A DNA stretch of 64,000 nt, taken from contig NZ_JAAKXW010000002.1 of NCBI RefSeq assembly GCF_011752045.1, positions 1 through 64,000 of the forward strand, read 5' to 3'. The notes beneath the pieces are model-generated. The model did no database searches. It had not been told where the DNA came from and saw only the letters and a list, made by a program, of their open reading frames with translations. Below, in pieces: positions 1-6,468 of this stretch. The translations under genes and the position numbers were made by a program. Source of the stretch: Microbacterium hydrocarbonoxydans. GTDB taxonomy: Bacteria; Actinomycetota; Actinomycetes; Actinomycetales; Microbacteriaceae. Position 1 is the stretch's first letter. Every line of letters begins with the position of its first letter.

Positions 1-575
1 ACGGCGAGTCCGACGACTCCGATGTTCGCTGATGCTTCGGGCACAGAATGCTCCTCGATCGTGAAGTAGGGAATCGTTCGCAGTGCGGCCTCGACGATCT
101 CGTCGACGCGCTGCTCGGCATCGACGGCGATTCCCCCCTCTCCCGCGGTGAGCGCCTCGAGGGTGTCGAGCTGGGACTCGAGAAGACTGAGTGGCATGTA
201 GTGGTCGGCGCGCGCAGACATCCGCTCCGCGAGCACGTCCTTCGACACGCTGAGATGTACGAAGAAGACGCCGGGCGCGTGCGTGCGGAGTATGTCGCGG
301 TAGGCCGCCTTCAGGGCCGAGCAGGCGATCACCATTCCGGACGATCGGTGAAGCGCGAGCTCCTCCCCCACTGCCGCGAGCCACGGCGCGCGATCGTGGT
401 CGGTCAGTGGAATGCCGCGCGACATCTTGTCCACATTCGAAGTCGGATGCAGGTCGTCCGCGTCGCGGAAGGGCACACGCAGGTGCGCCGCGAGAGCGGC
501 CCCGACCGTCGACTTGCCGCAGCCGGAGACTCCCATGACGACGATCAGCGGCGTTCCCGAGTCAGATTCGCGCAT
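1..575 (-). CDS. gntK: Gluconokinase reading in frame into 6-phosphogluconate dehydrogenase (partial, runs off window)
   Basis: Residues 1 to about 170 are a GntK-type gluconokinase, which makes 6-phosphogluconate from gluconate and ATP. The P-loop GVSGCGKST is at residues 15-23 and the family motif DADDLHP at 38-44. No stop follows the kinase: the frame continues into PEASANIGVVGLA (about 179-191), which matches the Rossmann N-terminus of 6-phosphogluconate dehydrogenase (Gnd), the next pathway enzyme. The gene leaves the window there. The ATG at 575 has GGAG about 9 nt upstream. A GTG at 44 with its own GAGGAG could start Gnd separately, so a fusion, two products, or both are possible. An in-frame start at 824 exists but would add 83 unconvincing residues. 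Kinase identity is secure; the fusion is seen only at its junction. Confidence 0.85.
   Translation of the reverse strand, partial: MRESDSGTPLIVVMGVSGCGKSTVGAALAAHLRVPFRDADDLHPTSNVDKMSRGIPLTDHDRAPWLAAVGEELALHRSSGMVIACSALKAAYRDILRTHAPGVFFVHLSVSKDVLAERMSARADHYMPLSLLESQLDTLEALTAGEGGIAVDAEQRVDEIVEAALRTIPYFTIEEHSVPEASANIGVVGLA
51..56 (-). promoter_or_regulatory. Internal Shine-Dalgarno for possible separate gnd start
   Basis: On the minus strand GAGGAG lies 6 nt before an in-frame GTG (44-42) that opens the sequence VPEASANIGVVGLA. Its spacing is right for ribosome binding, so the dehydrogenase part could be translated on its own inside the kinase frame. Confidence 0.45.
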
Positions 576-658
576 CACGCCGCTCCGATCCGGATGAGGA
601 CGGCACGGACAGCCTCCGTGGAGAGCGTGGGGAGACGCAGGGAGACAGAGTGGATCAT
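575..658 (-). CDS. Possible 27-residue leader ORF upstream of gntK
   Basis: The ORF starts at ATG 658 with AAAGG about 7 nt upstream. It encodes 27 residues beginning MIHSVSLRLP and ends in a TGATG overlap with the gntK start. I do not recognise the product. The overlap would allow translational coupling, but so short an ORF can occur by chance. Confidence 0.2.
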   Translation of the reverse strand: MIHSVSLRLPTLSTEAVRAVLIRIGAA

Positions 659-875
659 GTTCAGACCTTTCATCAGTCGGGATCGCGACCGGTGCCCGTT
701 CGTCGGATTCCAGGGCGGCAGCGATCACCGGGATCGACCACGCCGGACCGAGACGCAGGGCCGGCCAGTGACGCGGATCGTCGGGGTGGAGCCCACCAGG
801 GGCGCGCCGGGTGCCGGGCGTCATCACGTCCTCTCCGCAGGGCGCTGGGGTTCATGGGCCTTCTGGACGATCGAT

Positions 876-893
876 CGGTCGGGGTCCCGACCG
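876..893. repeat. 8-bp inverted repeat, 2-nt centre
   Basis: CGGTCGGG and CCCGACCG are separated by GT. It could be a short hairpin or a dyad operator upstream of gntK. Confidence 0.5.
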
Positions 894-900
894 GTCAGGT

Positions 901-943
901 CGGGGGATCACCGCGACGCGCCGCGCATCGCAGTGATCCCCCG
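901..943 (-). terminator. Stem-loop after the sugar ABC operon
   Basis: Perfect 11-bp arms (CGGGGGATCAC and GTGATCCCCCG) flank a 21-nt loop, about 90 nt past the permease stop on the minus strand. There is no U-tract, so it may be a GC-type terminator or an mRNA 3'-end stabiliser. Confidence 0.5.
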
Positions 944-1030
944 GGCGCCGACGCGCGATCCCCAGATCGCTCGGCGCGGGGTGCGCTCCCGATGAGGGGA
1001 GGGATGGAGCGCACGTCTGTTTGGGTCCCG

Positions 1031-1936
1031 CTACTTCATGCCGCTGAGTGCGACGCCTCGGACGAGGTACTTCTGAAGGGCGATGAACAGGATGATCATC
1101 GGGAGCATGCTGATCATGGTGGCGGCGTTGATGAGGTTCCACTGGTTGAACTCGGAACCGGCGAAGTTCACCAGGCCCACGGTGACCGTGTACATGGTCT
1201 CGTCCTGGGCGACGAGCATGGGCCAGAGGAAGGTGTTCCAGGTGAACATGAACTTGATGATGATGAACACGACGATCGCGGGACTCACCATCGGCGTGAT
1301 CACGCGGAACAGGATCCGCAGCTCGCTCGCCCCGTCCATCCGTGCGGCCTCGACGTAGCTGTACGGGATGCCCTCCATGAACTGCCGAAGCAGGTAGACG
1401 CCGAGGACGGTGAACAGATCCGGGAACGCCAGACCGAGATATGTGTTCGTCAGACCCGCCTCGGACACCATGAGGAACAGCGGGATGACGAGCGCCTCCT
1501 GCGGCACCATGAAGAGCGCCAGCACGAGGAGGAACACGGCCTCCTTGTACTTGAAGTCGTAATAGGCGAAGGCGTAGGCGGCGAGGAGCGCGATGAGGAG
1601 GCTCGTCACGATCCCGATGCCGGTGACGATGAACGAGTTCATGATGTACCGGCCGAAATCGTGCTGGGCGAACAGCGCGACGTAGTTGTCGAAGTTGAAG
1701 AAGTCGTCCGGCAGCCATTTCACCGGCAGGCGCAGGATCTCATCCGGACGCTTCAGAGACGACAGCGCGACCCAGATGAGCGGGACGACCATCAGGACGC
1801 CGCCGAGCGCGAGTGCGATCATGAGCGCGATCTGGCCGCGGGAGCGTCGCACCGACATCCTGGTGCCTCGCCGGGATCCTGCGGTGACGATCGCGCGGGT
1901 CTGATCCGCGGGTGCGTGTTCGATGAGCGTGTTCAT
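1031..1936 (-). CDS. Carbohydrate ABC transporter permease (MalG-type)
   Basis: This 301-residue inner-membrane permease belongs to the MalG branch of CUT1 sugar importers. A cytoplasmic N-terminus is followed by about six hydrophobic segments. The EAA loop (EAARMDG, around residue 200) contacts the ATPase. The ATG at 1936 overlaps the stop of the preceding permease as ATGA, which fixes the start and implies coupled translation. No ATPase gene is present; CUT1 systems often share one MsiK-like ATPase encoded elsewhere. The substrate cannot be read from the sequence. The nearby dehydrogenase and FucU suggest a deoxy- or aldo-hexose (inference). Confidence 0.93.
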   Translation of the reverse strand: MNTLIEHAPADQTRAIVTAGSRRGTRMSVRRSRGQIALMIALALGGVLMVVPLIWVALSSLKRPDEILRLPVKWLPDDFFNFDNYVALFAQHDFGRYIMNSFIVTGIGIVTSLLIALLAAYAFAYYDFKYKEAVFLLVLALFMVPQEALVIPLFLMVSEAGLTNTYLGLAFPDLFTVLGVYLLRQFMEGIPYSYVEAARMDGASELRILFRVITPMVSPAIVVFIIIKFMFTWNTFLWPMLVAQDETMYTVTVGLVNFAGSEFNQWNLINAATMISMLPMIILFIALQKYLVRGVALSGMK

Positions 1937-2850
1937 TCTGAGATGTCCCTCGTGAAGAGCTTGCGGATGAGAGCTGTCACGACGATCAGGAAGGCGAAGA
2001 AGAAGAGCACATACACGGCAGCCTCTCCCCACCTGTCCATCTTGAAGGCGAGCTCGTAGATCTCCATGACGATGGACCGGCTCGAGCCGGTCGGCCCGCC
2101 CTTGGTGGCCACGAAAGGAAGCTCGAACAGCTTGAGCGCGTTCATCACCTCCACACTGATCACCAGCACCAGCTGCCGGTTCAGAAGCGGCAGCGTGATC
2201 GACCAGAACATCCGGAACGGACCGGCGCCGTCGAGCCTCGCCGCCTCGTAATAGGACTTGTCGATCGCGTGCAGCCCCGCGACGAGGATGATCACGTTGA
2301 ATCCGAGGCGGGCCCAGACGTACATCACGGCCAGCGACGGGATCACCTGCGATTCCGAGGTGAGCCATTTCTGCCCCGGAATGCCCAGCCCCTCGAGCAC
2401 GGAGTTGGCGAGCCCGTACGCGGGGTTGAAGATCCACAGCCACACGAACGCGACCGCGGTCAGCGAGGCGACCACCGGGGCGAAGTAGAGCGCACGGATG
2501 AAGCCGCTGCCCCGGCTGATCGTCAGCGCGTTGAAACCCAGCGCCACGACCAGGGAGAGGACGACGCCGACCGGGACTCCGATCGCGGTGAAGGCGACGG
2601 TGTTGCCGGCCGCGTTCAGGAACCGCTCGCTCGTCGCGACGTCGATGTAGTTCTCGAGGCCGATGAATTCTCGGCGGCCGATGATCGACCAGTCGAAGAA
2701 GCTGATCAGGATGTTGAATCCGAGCGGTATGAGGAACAGCACGACGACGAAGAAGAGCGCGGGGGTCAGGAATCCGTACGCCTTCAGCGTCGTGCCGATC
2801 GGCCGCCGACGCGTGGCGCCGTATGCCGGACGCGTGTCCAAGGTGGTCAT
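1933..2850 (-). CDS. Carbohydrate ABC transporter permease (MalF-type)
   Basis: This 305-residue permease is the MalF-type partner of the downstream MalG-type protein. Its first membrane segment is at about residues 25-45, and an EAARLDGAGP motif marks the ATPase-docking loop. The chosen start, MTTLDTRPAYG, lies 10 nt after the binding-protein stop; the longer open frame upstream runs through the binding-protein gene in another frame. Gene order (binding protein, MalF, MalG) is standard for CUT1 operons. Confidence 0.93.
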   Translation of the reverse strand: MTTLDTRPAYGATRRRPIGTTLKAYGFLTPALFFVVVLFLIPLGFNILISFFDWSIIGRREFIGLENYIDVATSERFLNAAGNTVAFTAIGVPVGVVLSLVVALGFNALTISRGSGFIRALYFAPVVASLTAVAFVWLWIFNPAYGLANSVLEGLGIPGQKWLTSESQVIPSLAVMYVWARLGFNVIILVAGLHAIDKSYYEAARLDGAGPFRMFWSITLPLLNRQLVLVISVEVMNALKLFELPFVATKGGPTGSSRSIVMEIYELAFKMDRWGEAAVYVLFFFAFLIVVTALIRKLFTRDISE

Positions 2851-2860
2851 GGCCCGGCTC

Positions 2861-4156
2861 TCAGCGTCCGCGCTCGAGGAGCTCGTCGACTTCGGCGACC
2901 GCGCCGTCGAGAGCCTCACGGACGTCTCCGCCCTGCAGCGCCTTCTCGATCGCCGCGCCGACGACGGTGGCGATCTGGTTGGTGTACGGGGCGTTGTAGA
3001 CGGGCCCGGCGCCTTCTTCGATCTGCTTCTCCACGGCCTGATAGTCGTTGCGCTCAGTGACATACGGTGTATCGAAGTTCTCGGTCCACACCGGGAGGTA
3101 GCCTTCGAGCTCGGCCAGTCCGAGGTCGAGTTCGGGGTCGGAGACGGCACGCATCCAGTCCCACGCGATCTCGGCGTCGGGACTCTGCGAATTGACCATC
3201 CAGGCCCAGTTGAAGAGCAGGCTCACCTGGGGATAGCCCTCGGGACCCTCCGGGTACGGGACGACGCCGAAGTTGACGTCGGGCGCGTTCTGAGTGAGCC
3301 AGCCTTCGTACCAGCCCTCACGGAAGGTCATGGAGGACAGCCCCTGTGCGAAGGTGTCGTCCGGGCTGCCCAGTTCGAGACTCGAGACGCCGTCGTTCAC
3401 CAGATCCTGCATGTACTGGATGCCCGCGACCGTCTCATCGCTGTTGAGGTAGCCGTCGGCCGTGCTCTGATCCTCGGCGTACAGACGCCCACCGAAGGCG
3501 TGGATGTAGGGCAGGGCCTTGTCGACGATGCCGGTGGGGTTGCCTGAGTAGCGCAGCGCCATGCCGTTGCGGGTGACCTTGCCTGACGGATCCTGGATCG
3601 CGAGCTTCTCGGCGTACTCCTGGAGTTCGTCGAAGGTCGTCGGAGGCTGGGCGGGGTCGAGCCCGACCTCGGTGAACTGATCCATGTTGTAGTAGAGCTG
3701 CATGCCTAGGTCGGAGCTGACGGGGTAGCCGTACCAGCTGCCGTCGAGCTGGAAGTTCCGCGCCGTCAGCGGCGTGAGGTTGTCGCTCCACAGCTTCTGC
3801 AGGTCGTCGGGAGCTTCGTCGGCGACACCGAGGCCTCCTGCGTAGTACGAGACCTGGCCCATGAAGATGTCCGGCGCGTCCTTGCCGCTGGTGAAACCGG
3901 CGGTGTAACGGGCCTCGTACTGGCCGTAGGGGATGTCGACGTACTCGATGGTGACGTTCGGATGCTTCTCTTCGAACTCAGCGAGCTTGTCCTCGTAGTA
4001 CGAGGTCGTCTTGCGCCAGTTGTCCTGCGGGTTCCAGACCGTCAGCGTGACCTCGTCATCCGGGCCGCTCGACGATGAGGAGCAACCGGTGACGCCGACG
4101 AGACCCGCCACCGCGACCACGGCCACGGCAGAACGAGTGAGCAGGCTCTTCTTCAT
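2861..4156 (-). CDS. Sugar ABC transporter solute-binding lipoprotein
   Basis: This 431-residue extracellular binding protein belongs to the family 1 (MalE-like) solute-binding proteins. The signal peptide ends in the lipobox LVGVTGC with lipidation Cys25, followed by a Ser-rich linker. The mature part begins EVTLTVWNPQDNW and keeps the alternating alpha/beta pattern of sugar-binding proteins. ATG 4156 was chosen because AAGGAGG lies 6 nt upstream and a hydrophobic leader follows directly; an in-frame ATG at 4195 lacks both. It heads the importer operon and is divergent from the dehydrogenase at 4312, with palindromic operators between them. Confidence 0.93.
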   Translation of the reverse strand: MKKSLLTRSAVAVVAVAGLVGVTGCSSSSSGPDDEVTLTVWNPQDNWRKTTSYYEDKLAEFEEKHPNVTIEYVDIPYGQYEARYTAGFTSGKDAPDIFMGQVSYYAGGLGVADEAPDDLQKLWSDNLTPLTARNFQLDGSWYGYPVSSDLGMQLYYNMDQFTEVGLDPAQPPTTFDELQEYAEKLAIQDPSGKVTRNGMALRYSGNPTGIVDKALPYIHAFGGRLYAEDQSTADGYLNSDETVAGIQYMQDLVNDGVSSLELGSPDDTFAQGLSSMTFREGWYEGWLTQNAPDVNFGVVPYPEGPEGYPQVSLLFNWAWMVNSQSPDAEIAWDWMRAVSDPELDLGLAELEGYLPVWTENFDTPYVTERNDYQAVEKQIEEGAGPVYNAPYTNQIATVVGAAIEKALQGGDVREALDGAVAEVDELLERGR

Positions 4157-4190
4157 GCCAATCCTCCTTGATGAGCTGCTGTGCGCTATC

Positions 4191-4205
4191 TGCACAACGT
4201 GTGCA
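4191..4205. promoter_or_regulatory. Palindromic operator O1 (probable IclR-family site)
   Basis: TGCACAACGTGTGCA is a perfect 15-bp dyad (6-bp arms, 3-bp centre). It lies 35 bp upstream of the binding-protein start, between the divergent importer and dehydrogenase operons. A close copy is centred 86 bp away. Confidence 0.65.
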
Positions 4206-4276
4206 CTCTATACGCGCTCAGCGGGCGATGTCAACGGTTGCATACGCCGCCTCGATCTGTCATGGTGTGCACTACA

Positions 4277-4291
4277 CGCACAGCTTGTGCA
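4277..4291. promoter_or_regulatory. Palindromic operator O2 (probable IclR-family site)
   Basis: CGCACAGCTTGTGCA matches O1 with one mismatched arm base and sits 20 bp before the dehydrogenase start. The centre-to-centre distance of 86 bp, about eight helical turns, would suit cooperative binding. Overlapping TGTGC/GCACA half-sites at 4266-4282 extend the site. Confidence 0.6.
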
Positions 4292-4311
4292 TTCATGGAA
4301 CGGAGGATCAG

Positions 4312-5073
4312 ATGGACCAGCCCCTTGCCGGCCTCAACGCGACGGTGACCGGGGGTGCGGTCGGCATCGGTCGTTCGATCGCGATCGCCCTCGCCGATGC
4401 CGGTGCCCGCGTGGCGATCACACACCGGACTCATGCCCCGGATGAGGACATGCTCCGAGCGGTCGAGGCTGGGTCGGGCCGGCCCCTTCTCGCATTCCCG
4501 GTGGACGCGACGGACTCCGCCGCCGTGGATGCAGCACTCTCCGGCATCGCCGCCGAGACGGGCGGCATCGACATCCTCGTCAACAACGTCGGCGGCCTCG
4601 TGCAGCGATCGCCGATCGCTGAGATGGACGTCGATCTCTGGCGACAGGTACTCGCCGTGAACCTGGACAGCATGTTCTTCGCCACGCGCGCGGTCCTGGC
4701 CCACATGCCTTCGGGCGCGGGCCGAATCATCAACGTGGCGTCGCTGGCAGCTCGCAACGGCGGTCACGCCGGTGCGACCGCGTACGCGGCGACCAAGGCC
4801 GGCGTACTCGGATTCACCCGCGGCCTCGCCAAAGAGGTCGCACCGAGAGGCATCACCGTGAACGCGCTCGCCCCCGGCTTCATCGAGGACACGCCGTTCC
4901 ATGACACGTTCACCACCGCCGCCTCGAAGGAGACGACGATCAGCGGCATCCCCGCAGGGCGCGCAGGCACCCCGGACGACGTCGCCGGAGCGGCCGTGTG
5001 GCTGGCGGGCCCGACGGCCTCCTACGTCAACGGGGCGGTCATCGACATCAACGGCGCTCAGTACTTCGGCTGA
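4312..5073 (+). CDS. SDR-family NAD(P)-dependent dehydrogenase (possible L-fucose dehydrogenase)
   Basis: This 253-residue classical short-chain dehydrogenase has the cofactor motif TGGAVGIG near residues 13-20, NNVGG in the middle, and catalytic Ser144, Tyr158 and Lys162 (YAATK). The start ATG follows CGGAGG. Two bases after its stop begins a FucU-type mutarotase gene, followed by an IclR regulator; the sugar importer is divergent. A dehydrogenase paired with a pyranose mutarotase suggests oxidation of a free sugar to its lactone, with L-fucose the leading guess. Family membership is certain; the substrate is inferred from context. Confidence 0.88.
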   Translation: MDQPLAGLNATVTGGAVGIGRSIAIALADAGARVAITHRTHAPDEDMLRAVEAGSGRPLLAFPVDATDSAAVDAALSGIAAETGGIDILVNNVGGLVQRSPIAEMDVDLWRQVLAVNLDSMFFATRAVLAHMPSGAGRIINVASLAARNGGHAGATAYAATKAGVLGFTRGLAKEVAPRGITVNALAPGFIEDTPFHDTFTTAASKETTISGIPAGRAGTPDDVAGAAVWLAGPTASYVNGAVIDINGAQYFG

Positions 5074-5075
5074 CC

Positions 5076-5519
5076 ATGATCGCCTCACGCCTGATTCATC
5101 CGGACATTCTGGGTGCGCTCGCGCGTACCGGCCACCGTGCGCGGATCCTCGTCACGGATGCGCACTACGCCACTTCGACGGCGGTCAATCCCCGAGCGAC
5201 GATATGCCACCTCGGATACACGCCAGGGGCGCCGACGATCCCGGAGATCGTCGAGCTCATCGCCGAGAACATCGCAATCGAAGCATCCGTGGCGATGCAG
5301 TCCCCGCCCGACGTGCTGAGAGAGGTCCAGGATGGGATCCGGTGCGCGCTCTCCGACGACCTTCCCCACGTCGATGTGGCGCGCCAGGAGTTCTACGACC
5401 TCGCACGCAGCGAAGATGTGGCGCTCTGCGTCGTCACAGGAGACACGAGACGATTCGGCAACGTTCTCCTCACGGTCGGTGTCACCGCGACCGCAGCCGC
5501 GGCCGCTGCCGTGCAATAA
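5076..5519 (+). CDS. fucU: RbsD/FucU family sugar mutarotase, FucU-like
   Basis: This 147-residue cytoplasmic mutarotase equilibrates alpha and beta anomers of free sugars. The N-terminal part (HPDILGALARTGHRARI, then DAHY) and the C-terminal EFYDLARSEDVALCVVTGD followed by RFGNVLLTVGV resemble FucU (L-fucose mutarotase) more than RbsD, whose C-terminus differs in this stretch. Start ATG 5076 lies 2 nt after the dehydrogenase stop; its ribosome site would fall inside that gene, implying coupling. The protein probably supplies the right anomer to the adjacent dehydrogenase. Sugar specificity is not proven. Confidence 0.82.
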   Translation: MIASRLIHPDILGALARTGHRARILVTDAHYATSTAVNPRATICHLGYTPGAPTIPEIVELIAENIAIEASVAMQSPPDVLREVQDGIRCALSDDLPHVDVARQEFYDLARSEDVALCVVTGDTRRFGNVLLTVGVTATAAAAAAVQ

Positions 5520-5549
5520 TCGCAGGCCAAGGGCAAGGGGTGCACAGAC

Positions 5550-6299
5550 ATGAGTCAGACAGTCGGCAGAGCGATCTCCATTCTGGAGTTCTGCAGCACA
5601 CGCCCGCGGGAGCTGCGTGAGATCGCGGCCGCACTGGAGGTCCACCGTACGACGGCGCTGCGCACGCTTCAGACCCTGGAGGCCGCCGGTTTCGTCCGCA
5701 AAGACGACCAGGGCCGCTACGGCGTGGGCTTCCGCCTCGCCGGTCTCGCGCAAGCCGCGCTTTCGCAGTTCGACCTGCGGACCGTGGTGCATCCCCACCT
5801 CGTCTGCCTGTCCGAATCGACCGGCCAGACGATCCAGTTCGCGGTGCCGCAGGGCGACCGCCTCGTCTACGTCGATAAAGTCGAGCCTGTGCAGGCCATC
5901 AGCCTGAACACGACGATCGGCGGGTACGTCGTCACGCACACTGCCGGGGTGAGCAAGGCGATTCTCGCGAACATGGAGCCTGAGCCCCGGGAGCGGATCC
6001 TCGCCGGCGTCGAGTTCGAGCGCTACACGAAGAACACGATCACCGGCATCGACGAGTTCCGAGCCCGCCTCGACCAGGTGAAGGAGCGCGGCTGGGCGAC
6101 GGATGACGGCGAATACGACATCATCTCGAACTGCATCGCCGCCGCGGTCTGGGACCACTCAGGCACGGTCGCCGGGGCGATCTCGATCACCGCCTTCCGC
6201 GAGAAGGCCGACCTCGAGGCGCTCGAGGAGTTCCTCCCCGAACTGCTGCGCACCACGAACGACATCTCGCTCGAGCTCGGCTGGCGTCCTGCGGCGTAG
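5550..6299 (+). CDS. IclR-family transcriptional regulator
   Basis: This 249-residue regulator has an N-terminal winged helix (residues about 1-65; LREIAAALEVHRTTALRTLQ is the helix-turn-helix) and a C-terminal IclR effector domain with the conserved stretch YVDKVEP. It is the last gene of the dehydrogenase-mutarotase operon and probably the ligand-responsive regulator of both divergent operons through the palindromes at 4191-4205 and 4277-4291. A TGCACA half-site at 5541-5546, just before its ATG, hints at autoregulation, though the second half-site is poor. Confidence 0.92.
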   Translation: MSQTVGRAISILEFCSTRPRELREIAAALEVHRTTALRTLQTLEAAGFVRKDDQGRYGVGFRLAGLAQAALSQFDLRTVVHPHLVCLSESTGQTIQFAVPQGDRLVYVDKVEPVQAISLNTTIGGYVVTHTAGVSKAILANMEPEPRERILAGVEFERYTKNTITGIDEFRARLDQVKERGWATDDGEYDIISNCIAAAVWDHSGTVAGAISITAFREKADLEALEEFLPELLRTTNDISLELGWRPAA

Positions 6300-6316
6300 C
6301 GCGAGCTCCCTCGCAC

Positions 6317-6386
6317 TCAGAGCGAGATGCTGGGCGGCGGGTTCGCGACCTTCCACGGCTCGACGACGTGGATGACGGCGGTGTCC
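6317..6386 (-). pseudogene. C-terminal remnant of a paralogue of the 9076-9384 gene
   Basis: The minus strand encodes DTAVIHVVEPWKVANPPPSI followed by SL and a stop. It aligns without gaps to the last 22 residues of the gene at 9076-9384 (DTAVIYVVEPGNVANLPPGI then SF), with 16 of 22 identical. Similarity ends abruptly upstream, and there is no start codon or ribosome site. It is the tail of a second, deleted copy, now stranded on the far side of the PL8 lyase gene. Confidence 0.72.
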
Positions 6387-6422
6387 GACCCGAAAGGTGG
6401 GCGCCGGGATCCTGATAGACGA

Positions 6423-6453
6423 GGACGGCCCGAGCCGACGGGCCGGGCCGTCC
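6423..6453 (-). terminator. Terminator-like hairpin after the PL8 lyase gene
   Basis: Perfect 9-bp arms GGACGGCCC and GGGCCGTCC flank a 13-nt loop, 16 nt past the lyase stop. It lacks a U-run, like many high-GC terminators, and may also serve the convergent IclR gene. Confidence 0.6.
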
Positions 6454-6468
6454 CTGCGGCGCGGATGC

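Larger units (their letters stand above)
576..1030. other. 455-bp gene-poor gap with hairpins
   Basis: This gap lies between the 3' end of the sugar permease and gntK. It holds two inverted repeats (876-893 and 901-943) and the possible leader ORF. An open stretch from ATG 824 has GAGAGG upstream, high third-position GC for about 50 codons, and stays in frame with gntK. I recognise no protein in it. Confidence 0.5.

Noticed and set aside
673..855. 60-residue minus-strand ORF starting MNPSALRRG
   Set aside because: Arg/Pro-rich composition, no recognisable motif, and it overlaps a more coding-like frame.
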